Shown here: one piece after another, positions 1 through 12,218 of the stretch
Layout: the number at the start of each line of letters is the position of its first letter
How positions within the stretch are numbered: the stretch's first letter is position 1
NCBI GenBank assembly: GCA_004431415.1
Contig: QPMI01000436.1
Location: 62,001-126,000, forward strand
DNA: 64,000 bases
From: Cyanophora paradoxa
Lineage: Eukaryota > Glaucocystophyceae > Cyanophorales > Cyanophoraceae
Direction of reading: 5' to 3'
Position numbers and translations under genes: made by a program
Notes under the pieces: model-generated
Seen by the model: the letters and a program-made list of their open reading frames with translations, nothing else
What the model was told of the DNA's origin: nothing
The model's database searches: none

Positions 1-2
1 AG

Positions 3-640
3 ATGCGTCGTCGCGGCCAGCGGTTCACGGAGGAGGACGTCATCGACTTCCTGAAGCGCATCACCATCATCCTGCTTCAGCTGCACTACCACGCCGAGAT
101 GCTTCACCGCGACATCAAACCGGAGAACATCATGGTCCTGGAGGGGCGAGGGGGCCGTCGGGAATATTTCCTCATTGACTTCGGCGTTGCATCCACGCCC
201 GAGCCGAATCGTTTGACGATGGCCGGGACAAAAGTGTACGCTCCCGACGAGCAGGTGTGAAGTATTCAGTCTATGTTCACGAGTGCTTATCATCATTGTT
301 AATTTTTTGATTTTTTATCTGCTGCGTATTCGTAGGCGAATGATGGCAAACCCGTCGACGCGAGCGACATCTTCAGCCTTGGCCTCACGGCAGTCGAGAT
401 GTTCTTGGGCGTGCTCCCAAACCGTGCTGACATGCACCACGCTCTCGACTCGCAAGAAGCCGTACCAACGTCGAGACTGCCCAAGCGTGTGCTGCGCCTC
501 AGGACGGGGCTCAGCCACAAGCTTCGCAGAATCCTGCACACGATGCTCATGCAGTCGCACCGACAGCGCTATCAGACGGCATTCGAACTCTGGCGGGATC
601 TGATGTTGACTTTTCCTGACGACAATCCGCTGGACGAAGG
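3..640 (+). other. Protein kinase C-lobe within the giant gene
   Basis: Exon 3-258 reads in frame through the catalytic loop HRDIKPEN and the Mg-binding DFG (LIDFGVAS). It then splices over the intron starting gtgtgaag to a second exon at 338 with APDEQANDGKPVDASD and IFSLGLTAVEMFLG, matching the APE region and helix F of eukaryotic Ser/Thr kinases; the APE motif is degenerate (APDE). Catalytic Asp and DFG Asp are present, so the visible half looks active. The Gly-loop and VAIK lysine would lie left of the window and cannot be checked. Confidence 0.85.
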
Positions 641-3600
641 TGCTACGCTATATTTTTCGCTGCGTTTAAAGTCACTCGCAAGCTTAAGCGAGTGTGTGCT
701 GATTTGGGTTACCATGCAGACAAATGGGGCGACGCGGAGGAAGCCGTCAAGCGCTCCATCCACGTCGTCCGCAAGTACATAAGCCTGCTGGACAACCTCG
801 ACGAACAGCCCCCGCCCCGCTTCACGTACCCGGATGCAGACGAAGACGAGCTGGAGCCGACGGGCGACGGAAAGGAGCTGGATGCAGAGCCGACGACCGC
901 GGGCGACAGGCGGCCTGCAGGCCTTCCCGACTGGCCCGGCACAAATCTCCTCCCTCGTTCGCGGGATTCTACAAACTCCCTCGAGGCCGAGCTCATTTTA
1001 CCTGACGGCCCCGAACTCTGGGATCCTCAGGCCCTCGTGCACGTCGTCCGACTAGCCATCTACGAGGAAGTCAACAGCGCTGGCGCCAGCGTCGAGCTGC
1101 GAAAGCAGGTGAGGCATTCAAATAGGTTTCATGCGCAATTTCGTCATTGCAGTTGCCCCGCAGGTGCTGCGGACATCGCTGCGCGTCGGATCGGTGAAGA
1201 CGGGCTCCACCAAGATCCTTCTCAATCTGGACCTCGACTCGGCTACAGAGGAGGGGCCGATTCTTCAACGCATCAAATGTGCAATTCAGAGACTCGGCGT
1301 TCTGGAGTGGAAGGTGAAGAAGAAGCGAGCGGATGCTTGGGCAGGCTTTCTTCATGAGAAGCTGAACCAAAACGGAAAGTGTACGCATCACGTTGAAATC
1401 TCTTCCACATCCCGCTCAATTTCGAATTAACCGAGCAAGCACTGCAGCGATCAAGAAAAAGCTGCTCTCGTGGCTTGGCTGGGGAGATTCACACTGGATG
1501 CCCAAGGAAGCAGCGAAGAAGAACAGAGAGCTCCTTCACGCTGTCAAGTCAAAACGTGCACATGCTGCTTATTCTGGCAGTCATGATCGTTTTAAATCTT
1601 TTCCGCAGAGAAAGACGAACAGCACGCCCAGCCGAACAGCAGGGCAATCTACTTGTACGCCTCGCAGGCCAACTTCAAGGACATGGGCAGCTTTGATCAG
1701 CCAGATCGAGATGAGGGCATCGACAAGGCCTGCAGTGAGATCTCCTCTCTTCTCGGCTCTGACAGCGGCGTGGCGGATTCGGACTTCGTTCACTTCTCGG
1801 AGATCATCTCCCTGGACAACGCGACCACGGCTTGGGGCTCCGGATCCGCCGCTGGCGCTGCCAGTTCAGCGAGGCCTGTCGTCGGCCCCGCCCTTGCCAT
1901 CGCGATCGTCAAGGCGCTCGGCGGCTGGCAGGGCACCATCGCTGACTCGCTCGGGAATCAAGTGGCCGAGCTCGTCGAGAGCATCGGCGAAATCCTTCAA
2001 CAGCAGGTGCCTATTCAATTCAGATTCTCAATTCCACTGGAAATGTTCCACTGGAAATGACACAGGCCGGGTCGATCAGATCAGGGAAGATGGGCAAGTT
2101 CCGGCCACTGTTTTCGAATGTGTGAAGGAAGTTTTAGTGGCGGATTCATCTTCCAGTCACGACTGGCGGCGACGCGTCCAGTGGCACAACTTGTCGCAGT
2201 CAGGAGCTCAGCGGCTTCGTCTGAGCAGTGGGGAGTCTGCAGCCAACTGCTTCGCTGTGGAGATCGGCGACCTCGACCAACTAATTTCTTCAGATTTCTC
2301 TCGAAACAATGCCGTCCGCGGTGCTTTGGATTCGTTCATTGAAAATTGTTGTCCAATTCTAATCTTCAAATACGGAAAGATGTCCTGTCGAAAGCCAAGG
2401 AAGCACGCGTGACGCTCTGGATCCTCGGTTTGCCTCTAGAGGGCACGGTCAACCTTGTTCTCCGTGTCAGCCACCCCGACGATAAGGCGGCCATTCGACG
2501 ATGCATCCAGGACAAGACGGGTGCATAGCAACAATTTTGTTTCGACGCTCAAGGCCAACAGTTGACACAACGGCTTGCAGATCTGCAGGAGGAAGAAATC
2601 CAGCCCGGAAATGAAGAGGGCGGCGAAGCAGGCGCAGCGGACGCTCGCCCGTATTTGGTTGTTGCAGAATTCAGCAATGAGAAATTCTCCTTCAACTACA
2701 TGGCGAGTCTCTGTTCATATTATCGACTCTGCTGTTTTCTTATCTCGCGATCGCCTGCTGCAGTTGTCAGACGTTGTGTACGATTGGAACAAACTTGTGG
2801 AAGTCGAGGCGTTGGATCGCGATATGAAAGTGAACATCGTCAAAATCAAGGTAGCTGCGCCCAATCTGGTAGAAAGACCTGCAGCTACAATTTTAACTGC
2901 TTATTCAGGGAACCCGAAAGAGCGACAAGAGCGTTGTTCTACTGTACTCGAGCGAGGCTGACAAGAAGGCCATTCTGGATCCACCAAGAAGTCTCATTGA
3001 GCTGGATGCCGAAGACCGAAATGGAGAGTTCGTTGTTACGCTCCACGTCGACGGCACCCTCAAGCTGCCCGAAGCAGTCTCCGCGATCAAAGCTGCCGAG
3101 ATCCCGCCTGCCTTCTCGGTCTTCCCATCTCAGCGTCAAGTGGCCCGCACCATCCTCGAGCGCGCGACGTACATCCTCACGGGCACGACGGACGTGCATG
3201 AGCTCTCGAAGAAGTTCCGCGACTTCCATTTCATCGTCCTGGTGCGCCGCGGTCGCGAGGCATCGAAATCGCTTCTAAATTTGAAGTCACTAACATTAAC
3301 ATTAACATTAACTTCGCTTTCCTAGTCGCCAATATAACATTATCCTCGCTTTTCTCAGTCTGAAGTCACCCCCCAGATGCCCCGGTACACGTCGCTGCAG
3401 AATCAGACGCGGAACCGCATGGTGCAGGCGGGGCTCGTAAGCGCCGAAGACGCCGAGAATCAAGTTTTTATGTTTATGGACAGTCAGGCCTGCAAATCCG
3501 CTTACGCAGCATTCAAGAAGCGCGGTTTGCAACTTCGATCGTTTCGTTTTCGCACTTCGAATGCTGACATCTCGTTTTTCGCAGCGATTGAAGAGCCCGA

Positions 3601-6600
3601 CACGCTTTGCGTCCTTGTGGCAGACGAGTGCCATTGGGGTCTGCTCGTTCTCTACCTCTTTTCCCGTGCATGCCTTGAGCTGAGCGCTTGTTTCAGGAGT
3701 TGGTCGCGGATCTGCACATGACAGCTTCGTCAACGATTCCAACGTGGACAGCGAATACCCAGACGCAAGGTCATCGCTTTCAAAGCCCAATTGTACACAA
3801 TTTGGCATGATGCTCTCCTTGTATGCAGATTGACTGATTGCGAGAACGTGCTCGTGCTGCTCGTGAGTGCAACACCGGGCAACGTCCTCACCAAGAAGAG
3901 TCGCATCCCTGAGAAGTACCGATTGAAAGAGGAGACCATCGCGCGAGTCCTGCAGAACGAAGCGGACAGCGGTGTGACCGAGACTTTGGAAGCTAAAACC
4001 GTTGTCGAGGTGGTGAAGCACGCCAAGGATGGCGTGCATGTCCGCCGTGACGGGGATTCATCCAACTCTACGCTGCTTCTTGAATTCGCAGCCCTCAAGG
4101 ATGTTCCCGAGGTCCACGTTGTCAAATGGGACCAAGTAATGCAAGAGGTGATCATGCATACGGCCAAGATCGGAATTATCCAAAGCCTTATGATATCTGC
4201 AGATGAACGAGGTTGAGGCTGCAGCGTCACGTACCAGCGGCGATCCAATACCATCGGTGGTATCCAACGAGGCAGCGGCAGTCCGATACAATCGCGTCAC
4301 AGAATTTGTCGAGAGCGTGGCAACGGCGAGCCCCGAGCGACGTGACATCCAGGACGACCCATTCTTCATTGCCCTCCTTACCAAGTACCACCGAACACTT
4401 GGTCACAAGTGCCAGTCAAAAGCAGAGCGCAAGAAGTATTGCGACACGGACATTCTTGCTGCAGACTACGCTTTCTCATCTCTTTTCCGTCGCCACTTCA
4501 TCAACTGCGCTCCTAGGCCTGCACCTCGGCCTGCCTCCGCCGAATTCGACGCAGCCGCCTCCGCTCTCTATAAACGTGAACACACATTGCTATATTTCTA
4601 GAAGTCCCGCGAGTCCTGGGTCTGGAAGAGTACTCATTGAAGCTACAGATTTCTGGGAGATCTTTAAGGGCGACACCAGCTTGGAACTTGTTGGAAACGT
4701 CTATCTTAGCTTCATCAGCAAGGAGGGTGCGTGGTATAGCGCTTGCTCTGATATAGCGCTTGCTTTCTTCTTGCATGCTCTGACTGAATTGTCCACGAAT
4801 GCAGCGCTCAAGCTTTCTCTCGCGGGAGCGAAAGAGAATCAAGCCGAAACGTTAACAAGCAACGAAGCTTCTGTCGATGAATTCAGCGTGTCCCTCCTGA
4901 AGCCGTATCTTGACAAGAAGCTGCGGGTGTTTCAGTCGCCGTCGAAGGTCAAAGGCTGCCGCCTGGTGCCCGAACAGCCCTTTTTGTACACACAGACGGA
5001 CTGGAGTGAGTTGTTGTTGTCTGCCACCCGCGCCACGACGCTTGAGCTCGAGCTGATATGACGCCTCATCAGTTCTTGAAGATCTTCTCAACGTCCAAAA
5101 TAACGTCGGACGTATGAAGGTGCTTTCAGTGTTGTGCCCTATATCTAGATCTTCTCAAAGTACGTTTTGAATGTTTTCCATCGCCTAATTTTCATTACAA
5201 GATGGTTCGGGCCGACGACAACAAGACTGCAATGAGGTTCAAGGATGTTCTCATGGCGACGCGCCGCATCTGCCGTTGGACATCGGCCTTCGAGATCATC
5301 GCAGATTTCGGCAACGCTGAGCTGGAGGATGCCATCACGGCGCCATTCCAGCGGCGCTACATAAAGCGGCGCGGGGCTGCAGCGGGCGAGAGCCGGCTCA
5401 CCTACGAGGACCTTGAGTCCATGCCATGCATCCTCATCCTGTGTGAAAAGGGCCGGTGAGTGCGAACGCTGTTGCTTCGGGTCATCTTTTTGAATTTCAC
5501 ACATTTGCTCACGTACGTGTGCTGCAGGATGGGCGACACGTTCCCTCGCTCGTTCAACACGATGGATCTGCGCTGCCGTCACGGCGAGAACACTGGCGCG
5601 TGCGTCACCAATGTCTCTGCGTAGTAGCAGACACGCATACGTACCAAGCAATCGTGCAGGATGACAAGCTTTATCCAAGAAATTGGGCGCATGTGCCGAT
5701 ATGCGCCAGGCAACTCTCCTCTTCGGCCCTACGCCGTCGTCGGCAAGAAACTCTTCAAGCAGATTCAGGTGGCCATCGAGCGCCACGACAAGCAGCGGGC
5801 GCGAGACCCGAACGCACCGAAGCACGTGATCGACTACCTTCGGCTAAAGGAGTTCGACAGCTAGTACGCAAACTACTTGACCTCATTCCAGGCCGTCCTC
5901 GCCTTACGTTGCCCTCGCAGCGCCAAGGGGTCTGCCCGCACGTATTCCAGGACGCTGAACCCGCGCACCGACCTGGAACCTCTGAAGAGCTACGACGTCG
6001 CCATGCAGAAGCACCACACCCGCCGGCTCCTCCTTGAGGCCGAGCCGCAGGTTGGCAATTACTCAATATATTATATTATTTATCTGGTTACTGAGGGTTC
6101 ACTCCAGATTGGCAAGACGGGCACCTACAGCTACTTCTTGCTCCTTGTACGCGAGTTTGTGACGCGGCCTCTCATCCAGCCTCCCGTGCCGCTCTCTGGC
6201 CAAGCTACGGCCAGCTACAAGCAGCCGGTCTGACCGCCTCGATTATGAGCTCCATGCTTTTTTTCCTGAACGGCCTTCACAGCCTCAAGACTGGAAACGT
6301 GCCGACGTGTTTGCCCACCGTGCAAGGCTGCTGCAGAACAGCACCACGCTTGGTGCCTACGTGAAGGAGATCGTGGAGGAGCTCGGACCACGGGAGATTC
6401 TCCCGGCTGGCGCCTTTGAATCTTTGAAAGCTCTCTATGTGCGTCCCATGTTTTCATATTGTTGGATTCCGATGAATCCAACTTCAGGATGCTTGCGCAT
6501 CGGATGCGTCAACGGGGACTGTGGTGAGGGGAGGGCGCTGTCTCAACGTGGAGAAGCTGAGGGAACTCCTCGATTTTGACAAGAGGCTCAACCTTGCTTC

Positions 6601-9600
6601 CATTGATCTCTCTGACATGAAGGTGCATTACTCTACATTTAGATGAAAGTCTTTTACAAAGTTTCACGATCACACTTTGCAGGCCGCGGAGAAAACGTTG
6701 CGTGAGCCTGTGGAGCTGGCCAAGCGCGATGCAGCTTCATCGAAGCAGCGACCTCCCTGCTTGCTCACAGCTGTGGCGGTGGAAATTGCACCTGGGGCTA
6801 AAGCCACTTCAAAGCCCAACAGCACGCGCTACGTGCTTGCACCAGAGCTTCTGAAGCGCATCGGAGTGCCTGACGACTGCATCGGCCAAGTTACGATCAG
6901 CATCCCGTCGAATTCTGTCGGCGGTCCAAGCTTAAGTTTGAAACTCAACTCGAGCGGCCAAGTAACTCGCATTGGACCCGCTTCAGAATCTGTGAGTGGT
7001 GGCAGCGGCGGCAGCGACGGGGGCGGCGGCGGTAGTGGAGGCAGCGGCGGTGGCGACGGTGATGGCAGCGGAGACAGCGGCGGCGGCGGCGGCGGCGGCC
7101 ACCGCCGCTTCGCTTTCGTTGTCTGTGGAGACAATCCTGTCGAGGCGCGCCTTGGCGTCGCTGGTGATCATGACATTCCCGCCAACCTGGTGAGGCTTGC
7201 AGTTTTATCGACGTGAAAAGTCGAATTGATTGCGAGCTCCTTTCACAGCTGGCCGTCGTGTGTAAGCCACACTTCGAAGCGTATGCAAGCATCTGGGGCG
7301 GCCGTGTCGCGATTCTGAGCATTCCGGAGAGACTGAAGCTTCCAGACTGGAAATCAGAAGCAAGGGCTCCGAGCGGTCCCGTTGGATTTGCTCGCCTCTT
7401 TGTGCTGGTGAATTGTTAACGTTGTTCTATCGGCAAGCTTCTTTCAACTAACACCACCGGGCTGCAGCTGTTCTCGTGTGAATTGAAGCTGGATTTCATC
7501 TGGCTTTTCGACGACTCGGTTGCGGGCTGCCGCGAGAAGGTGCTGGTTTTCCTTACTCTTGCCATGTCCACGCTGCCACGCGCTCACATGAGATGCAGCC
7601 GCTGGGCGAGGCGATGCGAGACGTCGAGAAGCGCGTGGTCGCCGCGGGCTCGTCTGGCCCTGCCGTGGCCGGATTCAGCCATGAGGCGCCAAGTGCTTTC
7701 CGCGCCTCCGAGGATCACGACTTTTCGATCACCCCATACGTCTATGGGGCATTCTTCTTGAACGTGGATCTCTTGAATGAAAAGCGTTGGCTGTATCCCG
7801 CTAAGAGGTGTTTCAAATTCGAACTCTTCTTTGTTGGAACTTTCTGACCATGCAGCGTCGCCGCAGGCACTGGAGCGAGGTTGACTTCCACTTCCGATGC
7901 CAAGCGCAAGGCTCCTCTTCTCTGCTCGTGTGGCGCTTCGAGTCTCTCCATATCGTCATCGCGCTTCGCGAGCGCGTGTCGCTCTTCTCCCAGCCGACGA
8001 TGTGCCGCTGGACCCCAGGCGCCGGCTGCGTGTTGACGTCCGGTGGGCCCGGGGCCGAGCCTCCGGATCATTCGCAGCTTGACATCCTGATTCCGTGGCT
8101 TTCCGACCGGGTGCCCATTCGCCGCTGTCGCATTGCTTTGAGCGCTGCTAGACTCCACGCTTCGGACAGGTCGGGAGCGGGCTTTTGCTTGGCTGCCAGT
8201 ACAACGACCGCGAAGTTCAGGCTTCGGAGTTTGTCAAGAGTTTCGCTGCCGCTGCTGGAAGTAAGGGGATGGTACGCTTCCGTTTGCTCTTCCTGTTTCC
8301 TCGAGCCTAACTTGTGCATCGGCATGCAGGAGCTCAAGTGGAAATCCCACAACGAGGTGGAGGTGGAGGACGTCAGGCGAATTTCAACAGGAACAAGCTG
8401 CACGGGCGTCGTTTTCTTCCCGAACCCGATCTCGTGGTTCTCTGTCACAAGCGGGGTCCCCATTTGGATGTGGTGCGGCAAGTAGCTATAGAGCAAACAC
8501 TAGCGATGACTGCAGGCGATTTGCAAGCCGCTTCGTCCTGTACTTATCCACATCTGTTTCCAATCGGGCGCAGGGATGCCGTGAAATCCCCAACACTCAT
8601 TGTGGTGGTCAGTCATCATTGGTTTTGCTTTCTTTGTGCTGCTGGCTTAGAGAACATTCAGGTCCCACGTAACGCGTGGATGGGAGAGACGGTCAGGCAA
8701 GAGGTGATCGAGAATGAAGCCGAAAGCGTTGCCGGACGCATCGCCGGCTTCCGGCTCGCGGGCATCTGGTCCTCTGTGCCGGCAGACGGCTCGGGCGCCG
8801 CAGCACCGTCGTCATCATTGTCGGATCCGGCACGGGCTGTGTGGATTGCGCTCGAATTCACGACCCGAGCCGCGTCTCCGCCGCCGCCACCGCCGCCTCC
8901 TCCCCCTCCACCGCCGCCGCCTCCTCCCCCCCCACCGCCGGCACCACCACTCCCTCCAAAACGCGGAGCGAATCGCACACCGTGCGCGATGGCTGTAACT
9001 GGCAAGGCTCTTCAAAATCCACTTACAATCAACGTGCAGGACTGGTCAAGTGGATTCGACGCAGCCAGCTGCAGCAAGTGGAGAGGCTGGCAAGGCAGGC
9101 TCAGGCTCAAGCCGCAAACGATCGGCCGCGGCCTCCGGGGCCGAGGGAACACCGGACTCTTCTACGAAGAGGACGAGGAAACAGGAGTACCCAGAGAGTG
9201 CGAAGAAGAAAGACCGGGAAACGGCTGGGGAGGATTTCGATGCGGAAGCCCAGGTTCAGGTTGGTTTCGAGAAGTTTGTTGAGCAGCACAAGACGAAACT
9301 CTCGGAAGCGGATCGGCAAGGTACGAGCTTTTATTGAGCTTTTGTTACGTCTCTGCTACGTCAGCCCCTCAGCCCCGGCCCATTCCCCAGGCAAGGATGA
9401 CAAGGTGATTCTCGACGAGGCTCGACAAGCCTGGGAATCTTTGGATGGCGAAACGCGTTTTGAAGTGCGCTGTGTTTTCGCACGTGAAACTAGCAAAATT
9501 GATGCATTCCCAGCACGTCATGAGCGTCGTTGAAACGTTACAACGTCATTTGCATGGGCATAAGAATTGGAACATGGACAGATATTTCGTAGAAGAGAAG

Positions 9601-10319
9601 AAGAAAGTTGAACCAAACGTTCCTATTTGTGAGTCTCCAACGCAACGTTAACGACTGTCTTAATTCGCATTGATTTCCATCGGCTCGCAGCTGAATTGAA
9701 AGCTCGTTGGGTGGCACTTCCAGAGGAAGAGAAGCAGGCATTGGCATCTCTTCTTCTCCTTCTTCTAGAAACGATTTCGTGGCTGCGGCCGATATCCTGC
9801 GTTTCCAGGGCTTACCCGCAGCGTGCGCAGAAGTACAAGGATTCGAGAAGAGAGGACGGGAATCGCCTCAAAGCTCGCCAGAGACTCGTCCGGGATGTAA
9901 GTGGCCGCCACTCGCCGGTTCCCATCTTCCCATCGTACGCGTGTATATACTAGGCCCTGCAGGCGCTCGGACTGCCGAAGACAGTGCCAAGCAAGAAGGC
10001 AGAAGCAGCCTCCGGCGGTGGCGAGCCTGAGGAAGCTGGCAGCGCCAAGAAGCTCAAGCAGGGGCGGAAGGCTGCAGGCGCGAAGAAGCAGAAAACGACC
10101 GGGTCCGGAGAGGCAGAGTCCGTGGTTGCAAAGGTATATATTCCCCAAGCCCTCAGCTTAAGCTTGTCACTTTTGATTCGACACACGCTGATAAGATGGC
10201 ATGATTTGGTGCAGAAGTCAGAAGGCTCGGAGAAGGCCGCGAGCAAGGCGGCGGATGAGGAGGGAGATGACGACATCAGCCGCGAGGGCGACGACAAAGA
10301 CAGCGAAAATGACGATTAA
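3..10319 (+). CDS. Giant multi-exon protein: kinase, SF2 helicase, glycosyltransferase-like and HMG-box-like parts (5' end outside window)
   Basis: Exons of about 80-500 nt separated by introns of about 30-90 nt (for example 259-337 and 641-673) form a nearly continuous reading path from the left edge to a TAA at 10317-10319. In order it holds a Ser/Thr kinase C-lobe (3-640), a segment with the strand-like motif GSTKILLNLDLDS (1160-1315), a helicase core (about 3100-5860), a Gly/Ser linker (6990-7100), a glycosyltransferase-like segment (7466-7900), a poly-proline stretch (8880-8940) and a Lys/Glu-rich HMG-box-like C-terminus (9090-10319). No obvious intergenic gap or internal 5'/3' gene end is visible, but I cannot exclude two or three adjacent genes. 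Some joins, such as near 2050, do not resolve cleanly in frame. Introns here start mostly GTG or GTA and are T-rich, unlike the GTACCCCC introns to the right. A nuclear, nucleic-acid-directed role is inferred. Confidence 0.55.
3100..5864 (+). other. Superfamily II helicase core within the giant gene
   Basis: Successive exons show motif II as VLVADECHWG (near 3620), motif III as LLVSATPGNVLT (near 3870), a motif V-like GRMGDTFPRSFNTMDLR (5450-5560) and motif VI as FIQEIGRMCRY (5665-5700). The order II-III-V-VI is that of a conventional, not circularly permuted, SF2 helicase. I do not see an unambiguous Walker A (motif I); the segment upstream of 3377 contains several small exons and may hide it, or the motif may be lost. 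The family could be close to restriction-type or DNA-repair helicases. Role in the protein is inferred to be translocation on nucleic acid. Confidence 0.6.
7466..7900 (+). other. Glycosyltransferase-like segment (FDDSV ... EVDFHFR) within the giant gene
   Basis: The exon after the acceptor at 7467 encodes LDFIWLFDDSVAGCREK, with an Asp-Asp placed as in the metal/sugar-nucleotide site of GT-A glycosyltransferases. The next exons read YVYGAFFLNVDLLNEKRW and YPAKRHWSEVDFHFRCQAQG, resembling the later acidic motif of the same fold. The join at the acceptor before GCACTGG (about 7868) restores frame. A helicase next to a GT-A-like domain recalls GREB1-type proteins and the TET/JBP-associated glycosyltransferases, but this is motif-level similarity read by eye; no TET/JBP dioxygenase motif is recognisable. 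Confidence 0.4.
9090..10319 (+). other. HMG-box-like basic C-terminus of the giant gene
   Basis: Lys/Arg/Ser-rich exons lead into a segment of HMG-box pattern: FEKFVEQHKTKLSEADRQ, then after an intron KDDKVILDEARQAWESLDGE (9395-9460), with a possible second box around LKARWVALPEEEKQ (9693-9740). The tail (9960-10319) is rich in Lys, Gly, Ser and acidic residues and ends in an Asp/Glu-rich stretch before TAA. HMG boxes bind bent DNA or chromatin, so nuclear localisation is likely. Assignment to the same polypeptide as the helicase is inferred from continuous splicing. Confidence 0.5.
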
Positions 10320-11448
10320 GACCGTTTCCAGAATGTCTATTTGCAATTTGTATTGATATTTCAGCGATTGATCATGATCATGAAGTGTTATAATTGAATT
10401 ATGCACAGGCGGAACTGATCATGATATCGATGTTAACGTTTATTTTACTCGAGGGCAATTTATGGCGATGGCATCGCTTGATGCAATGAACATGCTGTCC
10501 GTTGTCCCGTTGTCCTTGCTTTTCCGTTGCCCCGAGCCACAACATGTACGATCGCGACTTGTAGCCTCCAGCCATATATATAGCCGGGTACGATCATGAA
10601 TAGAGCTACTAGCAATTTGATTTCTGAGTAAACAGTGAGAGCGATTCTAGATTCCAGTGAACTTTGGAACAGAAGTACCAGATTTCGCATGCGCACTCAG
10701 TGACTCTGATATACATCGATAATCCGCTTCAAGGCTTGTCAGCCACTTTCTGATCAAGATCATGATATCGATCAGTCGCCCCACTCCCACGCGCGCATGC
10801 CATTACGTATGTGCCTTGCGGGACCTGCACTGCGGCAGCTGTAGGCTATCCATGCTAGTTATATAGGCACCTGCAGCTGCCCGCCGAGGGCACACTAGCT
10901 AGTGGGCGCCAGGCCATATATATATCTATATATAGCTAGCTGCGGCCCAGTGGGTGTTCATGCAACCGATCATGATCATGCATGTGGCCATGGGTCTATA
11001 GCTATAGCTATAGCTACGTCAACCCCGCCCACACACCCCTCCCCCGGCCCCCTCCCCCTCCTCCTCCCTCCCGCCCCCCCCCCTCCCCCTCCTCCCCCTC
11101 CGCCCCCGCCCCCCCTTCCCCCCCCCCCCCCCTGCCCCGCCCCCTCCCCTTCCCAAGGGTCGAAGGGCCCCGCCGCCCCGTATCCGGGGCCATCGCGCGC
11201 GCTCGGGCTCGGCCGCGGGACGTCGACAGCGCAGCTGCAGCCGCATGCCTATGCATGCGTAGATGAGGTCGACATCGACGCAGAACGTTCGCTCCCTTCA
11301 CACCGCCGCTACCGTTTCCGTACAGGGACACAGATTACCACAAACATGAATTCGAATAGGAAATTAAAGGAGACTGACGTCGACCCTGTGAAAGCAGCCG
11401 GTGCGGTCGAAGCCGCGCCAAGCAGCCTATCGCTATTTATAGCTAGCG
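10320..11448. other. Intergenic region with A/T-rich part and homopyrimidine tract
   Basis: No credible gene seen. The first 700 bp are relatively A/T-rich and carry repeated TGATCATGAT and TATATA-type words. From about 11028 to 11155 the + strand is almost pure C/T (long C runs broken by T), followed by GC-rich sequence. It separates the 3' end of the giant gene from the 3' end of the minus-strand gene ending at 11449, so it is a terminator-to-terminator interval. Confidence 0.6.
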
Positions 11449-12218
11449 CTACTTGAAAAGTCGGCGGCGTGTGCCCGGGCACAGCAGCAGCGAGTCGAAG
11501 GGCCCGGCTGCCGCGCCGCCCGCGCGGCAGCCGTACAGGGAGGCGCCGACGTCGCCCCCCGCGAGCTTCGCGACGAAGAGGAACTGGGGGAAGTCGGAGG
11601 GGAAGCGCCGCGCCTCCGGGTCGTCCAGCGTCATCGAGACGAACCGCTCCCACGTCGATCCGGAAGCTGACGCGGAGGACTGCGCCTGCGCCTGCGCCGC
11701 GCTGGTGCCCGCGCGGGGCGCCTGCTCGCGCGGGAGTGCGGGCGCGCGGAGCGGAGTCAGCAGCGGACGGGCGGCGGCGGAAGCTGATTCGGAGTCGGGA
11801 GAGCGGGGGGACTCGCCTCCGGTGCGGGCGGGACGGCGGCGGGGTCGACGAGGGCGACGAGGCCCGAGTCGTTGTTGAAGCTGCCGATGTACTGGAACTC
11901 CCGCAGCGGCCGCCGCTCGCCGAAGAGGAGCGCGTACTCCGGCTCCTCGTCGTCGTTCTGGTCCGCCGGCTGGTCCGGCAGCGGCTCCTCGGCCGGCTCG
12001 GACGCGCCCGCCGCGTCGAAGCAGCGCCGGGAGACGAGGACGCGCGCCATGAGCTGCTCCGGCGCGGGGCCCTTCAGCACCTGCGACAGCGCCGACGCAT
12101 CTGCGGCGGAGTTTGCCGGTGCGGAGGGCGGCGGGGCGAGCGTCGCGGGCCAGGGCGGCGGACCGATGGCGTACGCGGGGTCGGCCGCGATGAGCTCCCG
12201 CGGCGCGCTCTCCGACAT
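11449..12218 (-). CDS. Unidentified two-exon gene, Ala/Pro-rich protein
   Basis: Exon 1 (12218-11835) starts MSESAPRELIAADPAYAIG and contains YALLFGERRPLREFQYIGSF and NNDSGLVALVDPA; exon 2 (11721-11449) contains STWERFVSMTLDDPEARRF and FPQFLFVAKLAGGDVGASLY, ending in TAG. The join 11835/11721 (GTCCCG...GCGAGCAG) keeps frame in phase 0, and reading straight through would stop at 11757. An upstream in-frame Met at 12440 would lengthen the N-terminus by 74 residues but the added part is low-complexity. I do not recognise the family. The gene is divergent from the membrane-protein gene at 12489 with about 270 bp between the start codons. Confidence 0.6.

Noticed and set aside
8880-8940. Poly-proline stretch as evidence of a separate formin-like gene
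   Set aside because: It is a short CCG-repeat within the giant gene's reading path, with no FH2-type sequence after it.
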